Of a DNA stretch of 64,000 bases, positions 1 through 9,911 are shown piece by piece. Numbering within the stretch: position 1 is the first letter of the stretch; the number at the start of each line of letters is the position of its first letter. Location: assembly GCA_965202735.1 (NCBI GenBank), contig OZ241844.1, forward strand, positions 4,278,001-4,342,000. The letters are read 5' to 3'. The DNA comes from HK1 sp965202735 (lineage in GTDB: Bacteria > Pseudomonadota > Gammaproteobacteria > HK1). The notes below the pieces were generated by a model. It did not search any database. It saw only the letters and a list, made by a program, of their open reading frames with translations, and had not been told where the DNA came from. Position numbers and translations under genes: made by a program.

Positions 1-1029
1 CCGGGCTCGAGTGCACATCATGTACATCGCACGGCGTGTGGCATCGTTTCCGCACGGGATGAATTTCTCGAGCTCCACGATGAACACCGTATCGAACTCC
101 TGGCCCTTGACGGATTCCCTGTTCAGGATCGTCACGCCGGGGGCGGTGACGTCAATCGTATCTTCGTTCTTCTCCTGGTTTTCGTAGATGTCCACTCGTC
201 GGCCCGGGAGACGACCGTCGAGGTCACGATGCAAGTCGCGACCGGTATTGTTCCGACTGACGATGACGCCGATGCTCCCACCCCGGTTCTGGCACCAGTT
301 CGAAACCAGCACGGACGTGGACACGAGGTTGCGCGAGAGAACGAGGCGCGGCAGGTCGCCGGAAGACCGGCGAAGCACTCTTGCCGCCGGAAGGCGGCCA
401 CGATGGAAGTGTTCGCCCAGCCGGGCAATCTCGGGAGAATTTCGGTGATTGTTGTGGAGAATGACCGGATCATCCAGGCCGGTTGCGGCCTGGATGTCCT
501 CAAGCGTTGTACGGTGCTTGCGGAGCGCCTGATCGTCATCGGCGAACACGGATATCGTGCGCGTGACATGCCGATGTGCGTAGGAGAAGAAATCCTGCGG
601 AAGGTCCTGCCCTTCATCCACGACGAGATGCGCCAGGTTCGGACGTACTCGATCGTGTTCGAGCCGCGCGAGCAATTCGTTCCACAAATACGCGTATTGG
701 TCGTGTTCGAGACTTGGTGGCGGCTCCCCGACCCGGTCCTTGTAGTAGCGCCAGACCTGGCTTTGCATCGTGGAGACCGCGACCCCACCTTCGTTCATCA
801 ATGTCAGCAGTCGCCTCAACATTCGGTTGAACGTGACAACCTCGACCGATGAAGCTGCCGGATTGCGCGCCGCCTCGAGCTCGGCCACCTGCCCTGCCCG
901 GCGCATGGCCAGGACCGTCTTGCCGGACCCGGGCGGCCCGACGACGAACAGGGACTGGTCGAGAGGATACTCCAGAACATCGAGCTGTTCGGGAACACTG
1001 GAGAGCTCTTCCCAGGTGGGGAGGCGCAC
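1..1029 (-). CDS. SF1 (UvrD/Rep-like) helicase-type ATPase, 3' part cut by window edge
   Basis: Read on the minus strand, this frame is open from a GTG at 1029 to the window edge (343 codons seen). A GGGAGGAA ribosome site precedes the GTG. Residues 31-38 are a Walker A loop (GPPGSGKT), residues 138-143 are DEGQDL (helicase motif II, the UvrD form of Walker B), followed by FADDDQAL (motif III). Near residue 304 is VKGQEFDTVFI (motif V-like), and CTRAR at the edge matches motif VI. This set is typical of superfamily 1 DNA helicases, but the Walker A loop sits at the very N-terminus and no nuclease domain is seen. It starts one base after the stop of the methyltransferase gene, so the two are probably translated together. 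DNA or RNA substrate and function are unknown. Confidence 0.85.
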   Translation of the reverse strand, partial: MRLPTWEELSSVPEQLDVLEYPLDQSLFVVGPPGSGKTVLAMRRAGQVAELEAARNPAASSVEVVTFNRMLRRLLTLMNEGGVAVSTMQSQVWRYYKDRVGEPPPSLEHDQYAYLWNELLARLEHDRVRPNLAHLVVDEGQDLPQDFFSYAHRHVTRTISVFADDDQALRKHRTTLEDIQAATGLDDPVILHNNHRNSPEIARLGEHFHRGRLPAARVLRRSSGDLPRLVLSRNLVSTSVLVSNWCQNRGGSIGVIVSRNNTGRDLHRDLDGRLPGRRVDIYENQEKNEDTIDVTAPGVTILNRESVKGQEFDTVFIVELEKFIPCGNDATRRAMYMMCTRAR

Positions 1030-1030
1030 G

Positions 1031-1915
1031 TCAGCTTCCTCCCAGAGAAAGGACGCGTTGTTCCGGGCGGAAGAACAGGGCGTATCTCAGGTCGAGCCTT
1101 CTCGGGCCGTCCCGCCGGTCGACTTCGATTGTCCCGGTGTCGTCAGCGGACAAATCGAAGCCGGCCGCGAGCAATGCATCCTTGAAAGGCGGGAAGCTGC
1201 GGTTGGGCCCGTTGGGCCCGGCCCGTGGCGAGTTCGTGTACAGGACCATGACAGGACCGCGACCGAGCCTGTCGAGCAACGCTTTCAGCTCCGCCACAAG
1301 GGTCACGGCATTCAGGGTGGGGCTGGCCAGGAGATACGACACAATGACGAAGACCGGACGCCAGCCCGGCGCTGGAGACCATTCGACCGCCGAAACACTG
1401 GAGAACCAGTGACGGTCAATCCGCGCCGCCTCGTCGAGACGTTCGGCGGCACACGCCAGATGCTCGCCGAATCGGCGCATCGACTGCGATCGGTCCACTC
1501 CGATGTAGTCGAACCCGCGGTCACGCCCGAGCACCCCGGATACGGCGAGTCCCCCGGTGAACGGCCCGCAGCCCAGGTCCATGACGATTGGCTCGGCGTC
1601 GGGAGGGCCGCCGGCAAATACCATGCGGAACGCCTCGATCAGCTCTTCCAGGTGTCTCGGTTGGTTGTAGTAGGCGTAGAGAAGGACACGGTCGTCGGCC
1701 GACAATTCGCGCCATGGCTCATCGAAGTCTGCCTGACCACCGCCCACGACCTCCCGCACAGCGGTTTCCCGGTCGATCCCAAGCGTAGCTCCCGCGCTGG
1801 AGCGCGGGTCGTTGTGCACGCGACCGGTGACCTCGGTGCGTCGAAGGCGCATCAGCCATTCAGGCAATTCGGTGGGCATCTGACGGTACCGGTGAAGCGT
1901 GGCTCTCGCGCTCAC
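1031..1915 (-). CDS. class I SAM-dependent methyltransferase, unknown substrate
   Basis: A 294-residue protein if it begins at the GTG at 1915, which overlaps the stop of the upstream gene as GTGA. An ATG at 1879 is the alternative start. The SAM-binding motif I is clear (VMDLGCGPFTGG), followed by YIGVD, where an acidic residue would contact the ribose. The C-terminal half keeps a Rossmann-like pattern (VFVIVSYLLASP, then PVMVLYTNSP). No target-recognition domain typical of DNA methylases and no NPPY/DPPY motif is seen, so a nucleic-acid base as substrate is not supported. It lies between an MrpD-like membrane subunit and an SF1 ATPase in one tightly packed run. The family is certain, the substrate is not. 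Confidence 0.8.
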   Translation of the reverse strand: MSARATLHRYRQMPTELPEWLMRLRRTEVTGRVHNDPRSSAGATLGIDRETAVREVVGGGQADFDEPWRELSADDRVLLYAYYNQPRHLEELIEAFRMVFAGGPPDAEPIVMDLGCGPFTGGLAVSGVLGRDRGFDYIGVDRSQSMRRFGEHLACAAERLDEAARIDRHWFSSVSAVEWSPAPGWRPVFVIVSYLLASPTLNAVTLVAELKALLDRLGRGPVMVLYTNSPRAGPNGPNRSFPPFKDALLAAGFDLSADDTGTIEVDRRDGPRRLDLRYALFFRPEQRVLSLGGS

Positions 1916-3594
1916 AGCGACACCAGGAACACGCACAGCACCACGATCATGACGATCGTCATCCGGCTGGTGTCCCAGGCCTCGGCGAGCCTCCCCCCGG
2001 GACCGAAGCTCCGCCGCGCCCACTCCCCGATCCCGCGTCCGACCCGGATGCCGGCGCTGCCGACCCCGGCGCAGACGGCGCGCGCTCCGGCCCGCACACC
2101 GAGCGCGGCCCGCCACCCGCCCCGGCGGTAGACCCATTCGACATCGATGTTCACCGACGGCAGCTCCGGCGGGTAGAGCCCGGAGAGCTTCAGCCACGCG
2201 AACGCGAGCGCCGAGAAGAACAGGATCTGGAGCTGCGCGAGCACGTGGGTGGCGTCGTACGCGGTGTAGTCGGTGGCGAACGGCAGCAGGTCGTAGAGCA
2301 GGCGCGGCCAGCAGCCGATGAGCACGCACAGGGCCGCGGCGATCGTCATCGCCACCAGCATGTTCGCGGGCGGCTCGGTGGTCCGGATCCCCGAGTCGTG
2401 CGCGAAGAACGCGAAGAAGGGGATCTTGATCCCGGCGTGATGGAACACCCCCGCCGAGGCGAACAGCAGCGCGAGCCAGACCCCGTGGTAGCCCTCCGAC
2501 AGCGCCGCGCTCATCACCATCGACTTGCTCACGAAGCCGCTGAACAGCGGGAACGCGGAGATCGACGCCGCCCCCACGATGCACAGCACGGTGGTCACCG
2601 GCATGCTCTTGTAGAGGCCGCCGAGGTCGGAGCCGTTGATGCGCCCGGTCATGTGCAGCACCGCACCCATCGACATCATCAGCAGGCCCTTGAAGATGAC
2701 GTCGTTGAACGCATGCGCCACCGCGCCGTTCACCGCGAGCTCGGTACCGATGCCGATGCCGCACACCATGAACCCGATCTGGTTGATCATGCTGTAGGCG
2801 AGCACGCGGCGGAGATCGTTCTCGATCACCGCGTAGAAGATCGGGAAGCAGGTCATCGCGGCGCCGACCCAGACCAGCATCTCGGTGCCGGGGAAGCCGC
2901 GCGCGAGCGCGTACACCGCCACCTTGGTGGTGAACGCGGTGAGGAACACCGTCCCGGTCGGGGTCGCCTCGGGATAGGCGTCGGTCAGCCAGTTGTGCAG
3001 GAACGGGAAGGCGCACTTGATCCCGAACGCGAGGAAGACGAGCCAGCCCGCGACGCCTTCGAGGCCGATATGGGTGAACGTCAGGGTGCCGTGCTGGAGC
3101 GCATGCGCCGCCGCGCCGCCGAGCAGCAGTACGCCCGACAGGACCTGGATGACGAGGTAGCGGAACCCGGCCGAGGTCGAACGCGCGGTCCTGCGCGCCC
3201 AGACGAGGCACACCGAGCTCACCGCCATCAGCTCCCAGAACACGAACAGCGTAACGAGATCGCCCGCGAACACCGCGCCGAGGGCCGAGCCCGCGTAGAC
3301 CAGGGCGCCGACGAGCTCGAACCGGTCCCGCAGATGGAGCGCGAACACGATCCCGAGCAGCGCCCCGATGTGGAACAGGTAGCCGAACAGCCGGCTCAGG
3401 CGGTCCACCCGCACCGGCTCCAGCTCGTTGCTCAGGATGGAGAGCTGCCAGAGCACGCCGTCCGGCAGGTGGTACAGATTGAACGCGCCGAGCAGCGGCA
3501 GCGCCACGAGCACGACCGCACGCATGCGCCCGTGCAGCACGACGGCGAGCGCCGCCGCGACGAAGAAGGGCGCGAACGGCGGCAGGCTACTCAT
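1912..3594 (-). CDS. MrpD/NuoL-like proton-translocating membrane subunit
   Basis: A 560-residue, strongly hydrophobic protein with about 14 predicted membrane segments. It has the proton-pump signature of the MrpD/NuoLMN family: a Glu in FVFWELMAVSS, a Lys in GIKCAFPFLHNWLTDAYPEA, a second Lys in FTTKVAVYALARG, and a later Lys in GIKIPFFAFF. This family forms antiporter-type subunits of complex I and of Mrp Na+/H+ antiporters in the inner membrane. It is an orphan: no MrpA, B, C, E, F or G gene is nearby, and the nuo operon 46 kb away has its own nuoL, M and N. Its ATG overlaps the stop of the small membrane gene before it by 8 bases, so the two are likely partners. Cation specificity cannot be read. 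Confidence 0.85.
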   Translation of the reverse strand: MSSLPPFAPFFVAAALAVVLHGRMRAVVLVALPLLGAFNLYHLPDGVLWQLSILSNELEPVRVDRLSRLFGYLFHIGALLGIVFALHLRDRFELVGALVYAGSALGAVFAGDLVTLFVFWELMAVSSVCLVWARRTARSTSAGFRYLVIQVLSGVLLLGGAAAHALQHGTLTFTHIGLEGVAGWLVFLAFGIKCAFPFLHNWLTDAYPEATPTGTVFLTAFTTKVAVYALARGFPGTEMLVWVGAAMTCFPIFYAVIENDLRRVLAYSMINQIGFMVCGIGIGTELAVNGAVAHAFNDVIFKGLLMMSMGAVLHMTGRINGSDLGGLYKSMPVTTVLCIVGAASISAFPLFSGFVSKSMVMSAALSEGYHGVWLALLFASAGVFHHAGIKIPFFAFFAHDSGIRTTEPPANMLVAMTIAAALCVLIGCWPRLLYDLLPFATDYTAYDATHVLAQLQILFFSALAFAWLKLSGLYPPELPSVNIDVEWVYRRGGWRAALGVRAGARAVCAGVGSAGIRVGRGIGEWARRSFGPGGRLAEAWDTSRMTIVMIVVLCVFLVSL

Positions 3595-3835
3595 CGTCGT
3601 AGTAGTCCTCGCGGCGCATCAGGAGCTTGCGCATCTCCCTGGCGACGAGCACCAGCAGGACGCAGGCCACGAACCCGTAGCCCGCGTAGAATCCCCACAG
3701 GCCCTCCCACTCGTGATAGACGTGGCGGTGGACGACGAAGTCCGCCAGCAGCAGCCCCGCGCAGACGACGTAGAAGACCCGCAGCACCTTCTTCACGTTG
3801 CCGGGGTCGTCGAAGAAGTGCGTCCGCTCATCCAT
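3587..3835 (-). CDS. small two-span membrane protein beside the MrpD-like subunit
   Basis: An 82-residue protein from an ATG at 3835. It starts with a polar, acidic segment (MDERTHFFDDPGN), then has two hydrophobic stretches (around VFYVVCAGLLLADFVV and FYAGYGFVACVLLVLVA), and ends in a charged tail (REDYYDDE). The stop overlaps the start of the MrpD-like gene (ATGAGTAG), which is strong evidence for co-translation. I do not recognise a named family. Size, topology and position suggest an accessory subunit of the MrpD-like protein. It is the first gene of the minus-strand run, and its promoter should lie in the 289-bp divergent spacer shared with the binding-protein gene. Confidence 0.75.
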   Translation of the reverse strand: MDERTHFFDDPGNVKKVLRVFYVVCAGLLLADFVVHRHVYHEWEGLWGFYAGYGFVACVLLVLVAREMRKLLMRREDYYDDE

Positions 3836-4124
3836 TGGAGGCGCCTCGCGCTCGTGGCGATGAATTCCGGAAAACGGGTGGGCCGGATTCTGCCTGTCGT
3901 CGGGGTGTTGCGGTAGCGTCAGGCGGTGTCGGATGCGGCCGGTGCGAGGGCCACGGCGCCGGAGGCACTGGAACCACCCCTGGGGGCGCGGGGGAGGCGC
4001 GGGCCGAAAGGGGGCCGAATTGCGCCGCGCCAGGCTTGCCGTGTACGCTGCGGCGGGATGCCCGCCTTTCCGCCTTCCCCGCGCGGTCCGTGGTTCGAGC
4101 ACGAGGACAGAGGAGAACAACATC

Positions 4125-5660
4125 ATGACGACCCGCAGAGACTTCCTGAAGACTTCGGCGGCGGCGGTGGCGGGCGGCCTCCTGCCGTACGCGGCCCGCG
4201 CGCCGGCGGCGGTGACGGACGGGGGCATCCTGACCGTTGCCCTGTACGCCGACCCGCGCACCTTCGACCCGCACCTCGCGGGCAGCCTGCAAGGCCGGGC
4301 AACGACCCAGGCCATCCACGACACGTTGCTCGACGTCGATGCGAACGGGCATCTCATTCCGGGGCTGGTCGAATCCTGGGATTGGAAGGACGACCGCACC
4401 GTCGTGCTCACCACGCGCACGGGGGTCAAGTTTCACGACGGCACGGAATTCGATGCCGAAGCGGTTCGTTACAACCTGGAGCGGATCCGCAGCCCCGACA
4501 CCGGCTCCATTCGCGGTGGAGAGATCAGTGTGCTCGATACCGTCGAGGTGCTCGACGCGAAGACGGTCAGGCTCCGCCTGAAGCAGCCGTTCGCCGCATT
4601 CCTGTTTCCGCTGGTCGACGTCGCGGGCTGCGTCGCCTCGCCGACCGCGCTCGAGCGGTGGGGCAAGGAGTATGGCCTTCATCCGTCGGGGACCGGTCCG
4701 TTCAGGGCCGTGGAGTACCTCAAGGACGCCCACTCGGTTCTGGAGCGCAACGGGGATTACTGGAATGCGGGCAAGCCGCACCTCGACCGTCTCGTGCTCC
4801 GGCCCATCCCGGTCGACAGCACCCGCCTCGCCGAGCTCCGCTCGGGTGGCGTACAGCTTGCCGAATCGTTGCCGCTGCAGGACATCCGGCGGCTGCGCGA
4901 AGGCGGCGAAATCGTCGTCTCGGAGAAGGTCGGGTTCCGCTGGGAATGGTTCGGATTCAACGTGCGCGACGAATACGCCGGCCGGAGCCGGAAGCTGCGC
5001 CAGGCATTCCAGTGGGCAATCGACCGCGAAGCGCTGCACCACGTGGCCTACTTCGGGACCGGCTCGATCGGCTACGACGGAATTCTGCCCGGCAGTCCGT
5101 TCCACGATCCGGACTACAGACCGTACGAGCGCAACCTCGACAAGGCCAGACGACTGGTCGAGGAGTCCGGTCTGGATCGCCCCATCGAGCTGCTCGGGCC
5201 CGTCACGCCCGACCCGGTCAAGCAGCGCACCACGCAGATCTTCCAGGCGAACGCGGCCGAGATCGGAGTGACGGTGAACACCGAAGGCATCGACGGGGGC
5301 GGCTACTGGGCCGCCATGCGCAAGGGCACGATGCAGCTCGTGCTGGAGGGCTGGTGGGGCTATCGGCCGGACCCGGACCAGTACCTCTACATCATGCTCC
5401 ATTCGACCGGCAAGCAGGCCAGGCGCATGGGTTACGGCAATCCGAAAATGGACGAGCTGATGGACGCGCAGCGCTCGGCCCGGGATCTGGGCGAACGGCG
5501 CCGCCTGTTCCGCCGGGTTTCGGACCTGATGAACGAGGACGCGGTGTACGTTCCGTACCACTACGGCTCGGATTTCAAGGGGCTCCTGCCGAGCGTGAAA
5601 GGCTTCGTTCACGCCCAGGACTCGATCATCAACTACCGGGATCTGTACCTGGAAGGCTGA
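4125..5660 (+). CDS. ABC transporter substrate-binding protein (SBP family 5), Tat-exported
   Basis: A 511-residue extracytoplasmic binding protein of the peptide/nickel/opine type. The ATG at 4125 follows an AGAGGAG ribosome site. The N-terminus has a twin-arginine signal (TTRRDFLKTSAAA) and a hydrophobic stretch ending near ARAPAA, so it is probably exported folded by Tat rather than Sec. Family hallmarks include the early segment with TFDPHLAGS, LIPGLVESWDW and VKFHDGTEFDAEAVRYNLER, typical of DppA/OppA-like proteins. It heads an operon with two permease genes. A strong hairpin separates it from the first permease gene. The ligand (peptide, glutathione, opine or other) cannot be determined. 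Confidence 0.92.
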   Translation: MTTRRDFLKTSAAAVAGGLLPYAARAPAAVTDGGILTVALYADPRTFDPHLAGSLQGRATTQAIHDTLLDVDANGHLIPGLVESWDWKDDRTVVLTTRTGVKFHDGTEFDAEAVRYNLERIRSPDTGSIRGGEISVLDTVEVLDAKTVRLRLKQPFAAFLFPLVDVAGCVASPTALERWGKEYGLHPSGTGPFRAVEYLKDAHSVLERNGDYWNAGKPHLDRLVLRPIPVDSTRLAELRSGGVQLAESLPLQDIRRLREGGEIVVSEKVGFRWEWFGFNVRDEYAGRSRKLRQAFQWAIDREALHHVAYFGTGSIGYDGILPGSPFHDPDYRPYERNLDKARRLVEESGLDRPIELLGPVTPDPVKQRTTQIFQANAAEIGVTVNTEGIDGGGYWAAMRKGTMQLVLEGWWGYRPDPDQYLYIMLHSTGKQARRMGYGNPKMDELMDAQRSARDLGERRRLFRRVSDLMNEDAVYVPYHYGSDFKGLLPSVKGFVHAQDSIINYRDLYLEG

Positions 5661-5768
5661 ACGGCTCGCGACAGGTCGCGGCCCCTCTGTTGCGGACCCT
5701 CCCACCACGCGGGCGTGATCCCCGCCCCCGGGAGTCAAGGGGGAGGGGCGGGGAGGGCGCAGGCACGC

Positions 5769-5802
5769 AACGCGCCCGAAATTGCCCGGTTTCGGGCGCG
5801 TT
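5769..5802 (+). promoter_or_regulatory. intercistronic hairpin between binding-protein and permease genes
   Basis: A perfect 13-bp inverted repeat (AACGCGCCCGAAA and its complement) encloses an 8-base loop. It lies in the 193-bp gap after the binding-protein stop and before the permease start. No T-run follows, so it is not a classical terminator. Such stem-loops often protect the upstream mRNA and lower downstream expression, which would give more binding protein than permease. That role is inferred. Confidence 0.6.
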
Positions 5803-5853
5803 GGCGCCTGGGTCGGGTGCTCGGGAGGCGCGCCGGTGCGCGAGGACGGCGCG

Positions 5854-6807
5854 ATGATCCAGTATACGATCCGACGCCTGCTCGCGACGGTCCCCGTTCT
5901 GCTCCTGACGTCGGTCATCGTCTTCCTGTTGATGCGGCTTCTCCCGGGCGACCCGATCGAGCTGCTAGTCGAGAACGCATTCACGGAAGTCTCCGACGAG
6001 CTGATCGCGACGCTGCGCGCCCAGCACGGGCTCGACCGGCCGCTCTACATGCAGTACTTCATCTGGCTCGGCAATCTCCTGACCGGCGATCTCGGCTGGT
6101 CCTACCTGAACAATCAGGCGGTGTGGGAGATCATCCGTCCCCGCATCCTGCCCACTGTGCAGATCGGGCTCCTCGGGCTCACGTTCGCGATGCTGGTGGC
6201 GGTCCCGGCCGGGGTGTTCGCGGCGATGCACCCGCGCTCGTGGAAGGACTGGATCAGCACCGCCGGCGCCCTGATCGGCGCCGCGATGCCATACTTCCTG
6301 ACCGGCGGTCTGCTCATCTACGTGGTCGCGCTCCGCCTGCGGTGGCTGCCTGCCTCCGGACATGTGCCGCTGCTCGACGACCCGGTCGCGAGCCTGCGCA
6401 GCTCCATCCTCCCGGCGCTGACCCTCAGCTTCGTCCTCGCCGCGGTCATCATGCGCCAGACCCGCTCGAGCTTCGTCGAGGTCCTCCAGCACTCATACAT
6501 CCGCACCGCTCGGGCCAAGGGGCTGTCAGTGCGGGCGGTCATCGTGGCCCACGCGTTCAAGAACGCGATCCTGCCCGTGATGACCGTGCTGGGGATCGAG
6601 CTCGGCAGCGTATTCAGCGGCGCGGTCATCACCGAGACCATCTTCGCGGTCCCGGGGATCGGGCGCCTGCTGGTCGATTCCATCCTCGCTCGCGACTACT
6701 CCACCATCCAGGCGGTGGTGCTGTTCATCACGGTTGCCGTGGTGGCCGCCAATCTGTTCGTCGACCTCGCCTACGGATGGCTGGACCCGCGAATCCGGCG
6801 CTCGTGA
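5854..6807 (+). CDS. ABC transporter permease, DppB type
   Basis: A 317-residue inner-membrane permease starting at ATG 5854 (MIQYTIRRLLATVPVLLL), with a GAGG site 8 bases upstream. It has the DppB/OppB features: an N-terminal membrane anchor, PGDPIELLVENA, DRPLYMQYFIWLGNLLTGDLG, and the EAA loop (YIRTARAKGLS...HAFKNAILP) that docks the ATPase. The family moves di- or oligopeptides, nickel, glutathione or similar solutes together with a DppC partner, which is the next gene. A longer upstream in-frame start would add 24 unconserved residues and was rejected. Confidence 0.93.
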   Translation: MIQYTIRRLLATVPVLLLTSVIVFLLMRLLPGDPIELLVENAFTEVSDELIATLRAQHGLDRPLYMQYFIWLGNLLTGDLGWSYLNNQAVWEIIRPRILPTVQIGLLGLTFAMLVAVPAGVFAAMHPRSWKDWISTAGALIGAAMPYFLTGGLLIYVVALRLRWLPASGHVPLLDDPVASLRSSILPALTLSFVLAAVIMRQTRSSFVEVLQHSYIRTARAKGLSVRAVIVAHAFKNAILPVMTVLGIELGSVFSGAVITETIFAVPGIGRLLVDSILARDYSTIQAVVLFITVAVVAANLFVDLAYGWLDPRIRRS

Positions 6808-6826
6808 GCGGGAGAAGGTGGCCGGC

Positions 6827-7711
6827 GTGACTGACGCGACCGTCACCGGGCCGGCTCCGTCCAGGCCCGAGGACAGCCCGACGCGCAATGCGCTGCGTCT
6901 CCTGGTGCGCCATCGCCTGGCGATGTTCGGGGCGGTGCTGGTCGCGGTCGAGGTCGGGCTCGCGGTGCTCGCGCCATGGATCGCCCCGCACGAGCCGAAC
7001 CGGATGGACTACAGGGCGGTGCTGTCCGGACCGACCGCCGAGCACCCCCTCGGCACCGACGAGCTCGGCCGCGACCTGCTCAGCCGGACTCTCTACGGAG
7101 CCCGGCTCTCGCTCCAGGTCGGGGTCGTCGCGGTGCTCTTCGCGGTCGCCATCGGAGTGCCCATCGGACTCGTCTCGGGCTATCTCGGCGGCGTCTTCGA
7201 CGAGGCGGTGATGCGCGTTGTCGACGCGGTGATGGCGCTCCCGGCACTGGTGCTCGCACTGACCGTCTCCGCCGTCCTCGGTCCCGGCATCTGGAATGCG
7301 ACCGTCGCTATCGCCGTCGTCGCCGCTCCGACCTACACCCGGCTGGTGCGCGGCCAGGTGCTGTCGGTCAAGGAGAACGACTACGTCCTCGCCGCACAGT
7401 GCATCGGTGCGCCGACGTGGGTGATCCTCCTGCGCCACATCCTGGCCAATGCGTTCAGCCCCATCATCGTGCAGGCCTCCCTCGGCGTGGGGTTCGCGAT
7501 CATCCTCGAGGCGAGCTTGAGCTTCATCGGCCTCGGAGCGCAGCCGCCGACTCCGTCGTGGGGCAACATGGTGCAGGTCGGGTTTCAGTACCTGGAGATC
7601 GCCCCGGGGTTCGTCCTGGTTCCCGCGACCGCGATCTTCCTCGCGGTGCTGGGGTTCAACATGCTCGGGGACGGGTTGCGCGACACCCTGGACCCCGGGT
7701 CGCATGGCTGA
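6827..7711 (+). CDS. ABC transporter permease, DppC type
   Basis: A 294-residue permease. The GTG at 6827 is preferred because GGAGAAG lies 9 bases upstream. A GTG at 6818 would sit directly against that site. Typical DppC motifs are present: HPLGTDELGRDLLSRTLYGARLS, the EAA loop (DYVLAAQCIGAP...RHILANAFSPIIV) and SFIGLGAQPPTPSWGNM near the C-terminus. It follows the DppB-type gene by 19 bases. The two permeases would form the membrane channel of the importer. The ATPase genes are not downstream in this operon but arrive from the opposite strand, 35 bases beyond this stop. Confidence 0.93.
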   Translation: MTDATVTGPAPSRPEDSPTRNALRLLVRHRLAMFGAVLVAVEVGLAVLAPWIAPHEPNRMDYRAVLSGPTAEHPLGTDELGRDLLSRTLYGARLSLQVGVVAVLFAVAIGVPIGLVSGYLGGVFDEAVMRVVDAVMALPALVLALTVSAVLGPGIWNATVAIAVVAAPTYTRLVRGQVLSVKENDYVLAAQCIGAPTWVILLRHILANAFSPIIVQASLGVGFAIILEASLSFIGLGAQPPTPSWGNMVQVGFQYLEIAPGFVLVPATAIFLAVLGFNMLGDGLRDTLDPGSHG

Positions 7712-7746
7712 GGCGTGGCGCCGTCCGGCCCGTGCCGGCTCGGAAG

Positions 7747-8756
7747 CTACGATGGGAGCGACGCGCTTCCGGTGTGCAGGTGACACGACACGAAGTGCCC
7801 GGGCCGCTCCTCGCGCAGCTCCGGAGCCTGCATCCGGCAACGTTCCATCGCCCGGGGGCAGCGCGGGTGGAAGTGGCATCCGCTCGGAGGCGAAATCGGG
7901 CTCGGCACGTCGCCTTTCAGGATCAGCCGCCTGCGTCGCGCGCGGCCGGGCTCGGGGACCGGGACCGCGGACAGGAGCGCTTCAGTGTAAGGGTGCAATG
8001 GAGATGTGAACAAACGGCGACGATCGGCGATCTCGACGATGCGCCCGAGGTACATCACCGCCACCCGGTGACTGATGTGCTCCACCACCGCGAGGTCGTG
8101 CGCGATGAACAGGAACGCCAGGCGATACTCCTCCTGGAGATCCATGAGCAGGTTGATGACCTGGGCCTGAATCGACACGTCGAGGGCCGATACGCACTCG
8201 TCGCACACGATGAGGCTCGGCCCGAGCACCAGCGCACGCGCGATTCCGATGCGCTGGCGTTGTCCGCCGGAGAACTGGTGGGGGAAGTGGCTCGCCCGTT
8301 CCGGGCGAAGTCCGACGCGGATGAACGCCTGCGCCGCTCGTTCGTCGCGCTCCGATGCGGTGCCGATCCCGTGCACCCACAACGGCTCGCGCACGATGGC
8401 CCCGGCCGTCATGCGCGGGTTCAGCGAGGAGAACGGATCCTGGAAGATGAGCTGCATGTCCCGGCGCAGCGGACGCATGTCCGCCTTGTTCAGGCGCGTG
8501 ATGTCGCGGCCCCGCAGCCGGATGGTCCCCGCAGTCGGCTCGACCAGCTTGAGCACCGCCTTGCCGGCGGTGGACTTCCCGCAGCCGCTCTCTCCGACGA
8601 GGCCGAGGGTCTCGCCGCGCGCGATCGAGAACGATACGCCGTCCACCGCGCGCACCTGCCCGACCGTGCGCGTGACGACGCCCGACCGGACCGGGAAGTA
8701 CTTGCGCAGTCCCTCGACCTCGAGCAGCGCGGACTCGCTCGTTCCGGGGTGCGCGC

Positions 8757-8760
<4 letters not shown>
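7747..8760 (-). CDS. peptide-type ABC transporter ATPase, DppF/OppF type
   Basis: A 337-residue ATPase with Walker A (GESGCGKS), Q-loop (LIFQDPFSSLNPR), signature (FSGGQRQRIGIARAL), Walker B (SLIVCDE), and the C-terminal cysteine region of this family (CHFHPRCPRAMERC). That cysteine segment is typical of DppD/DppF proteins. The GTG start at 8760 overlaps the stop of the DppD-type gene as GTGA, so the two ATPases are translationally coupled. Walker B reads CDECVSALD where most relatives have DE(P/A)VSALD, a minor change that keeps the catalytic Glu. It most likely pairs with the convergent permease genes. Confidence 0.92.
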
Positions 8761-9767
<1,007 letters not shown>

Positions 9768-9911
9768 GTCCGTGGGGCGGCCGGGAGCATACGCAAGGCG
9801 CGCGGCGCCATCAATCCGGAGTCTTGTCCAATGAGAAATGAGCCTGAAGGGAGGGTCGATATCCAGTGACACATGAGCCTGTAGCGGGAGCGATTCGGAG
9901 ATCATCGGAGA

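Noticed and set aside
770..2131. Long plus-strand frame of 453 codons at the left edge
   Set aside because: It is antisense to the SF1 ATPase and methyltransferase, whose motifs (Walker A, DEGQDL, LGCG) are on the minus strand.
1031..3211. A single 726-residue protein ending in the methyltransferase
   Set aside because: The first 430 or so codons overlap the MrpD-like gene in another frame and are Arg/Pro/Ala-rich. The real gene begins at 1915 or 1879.
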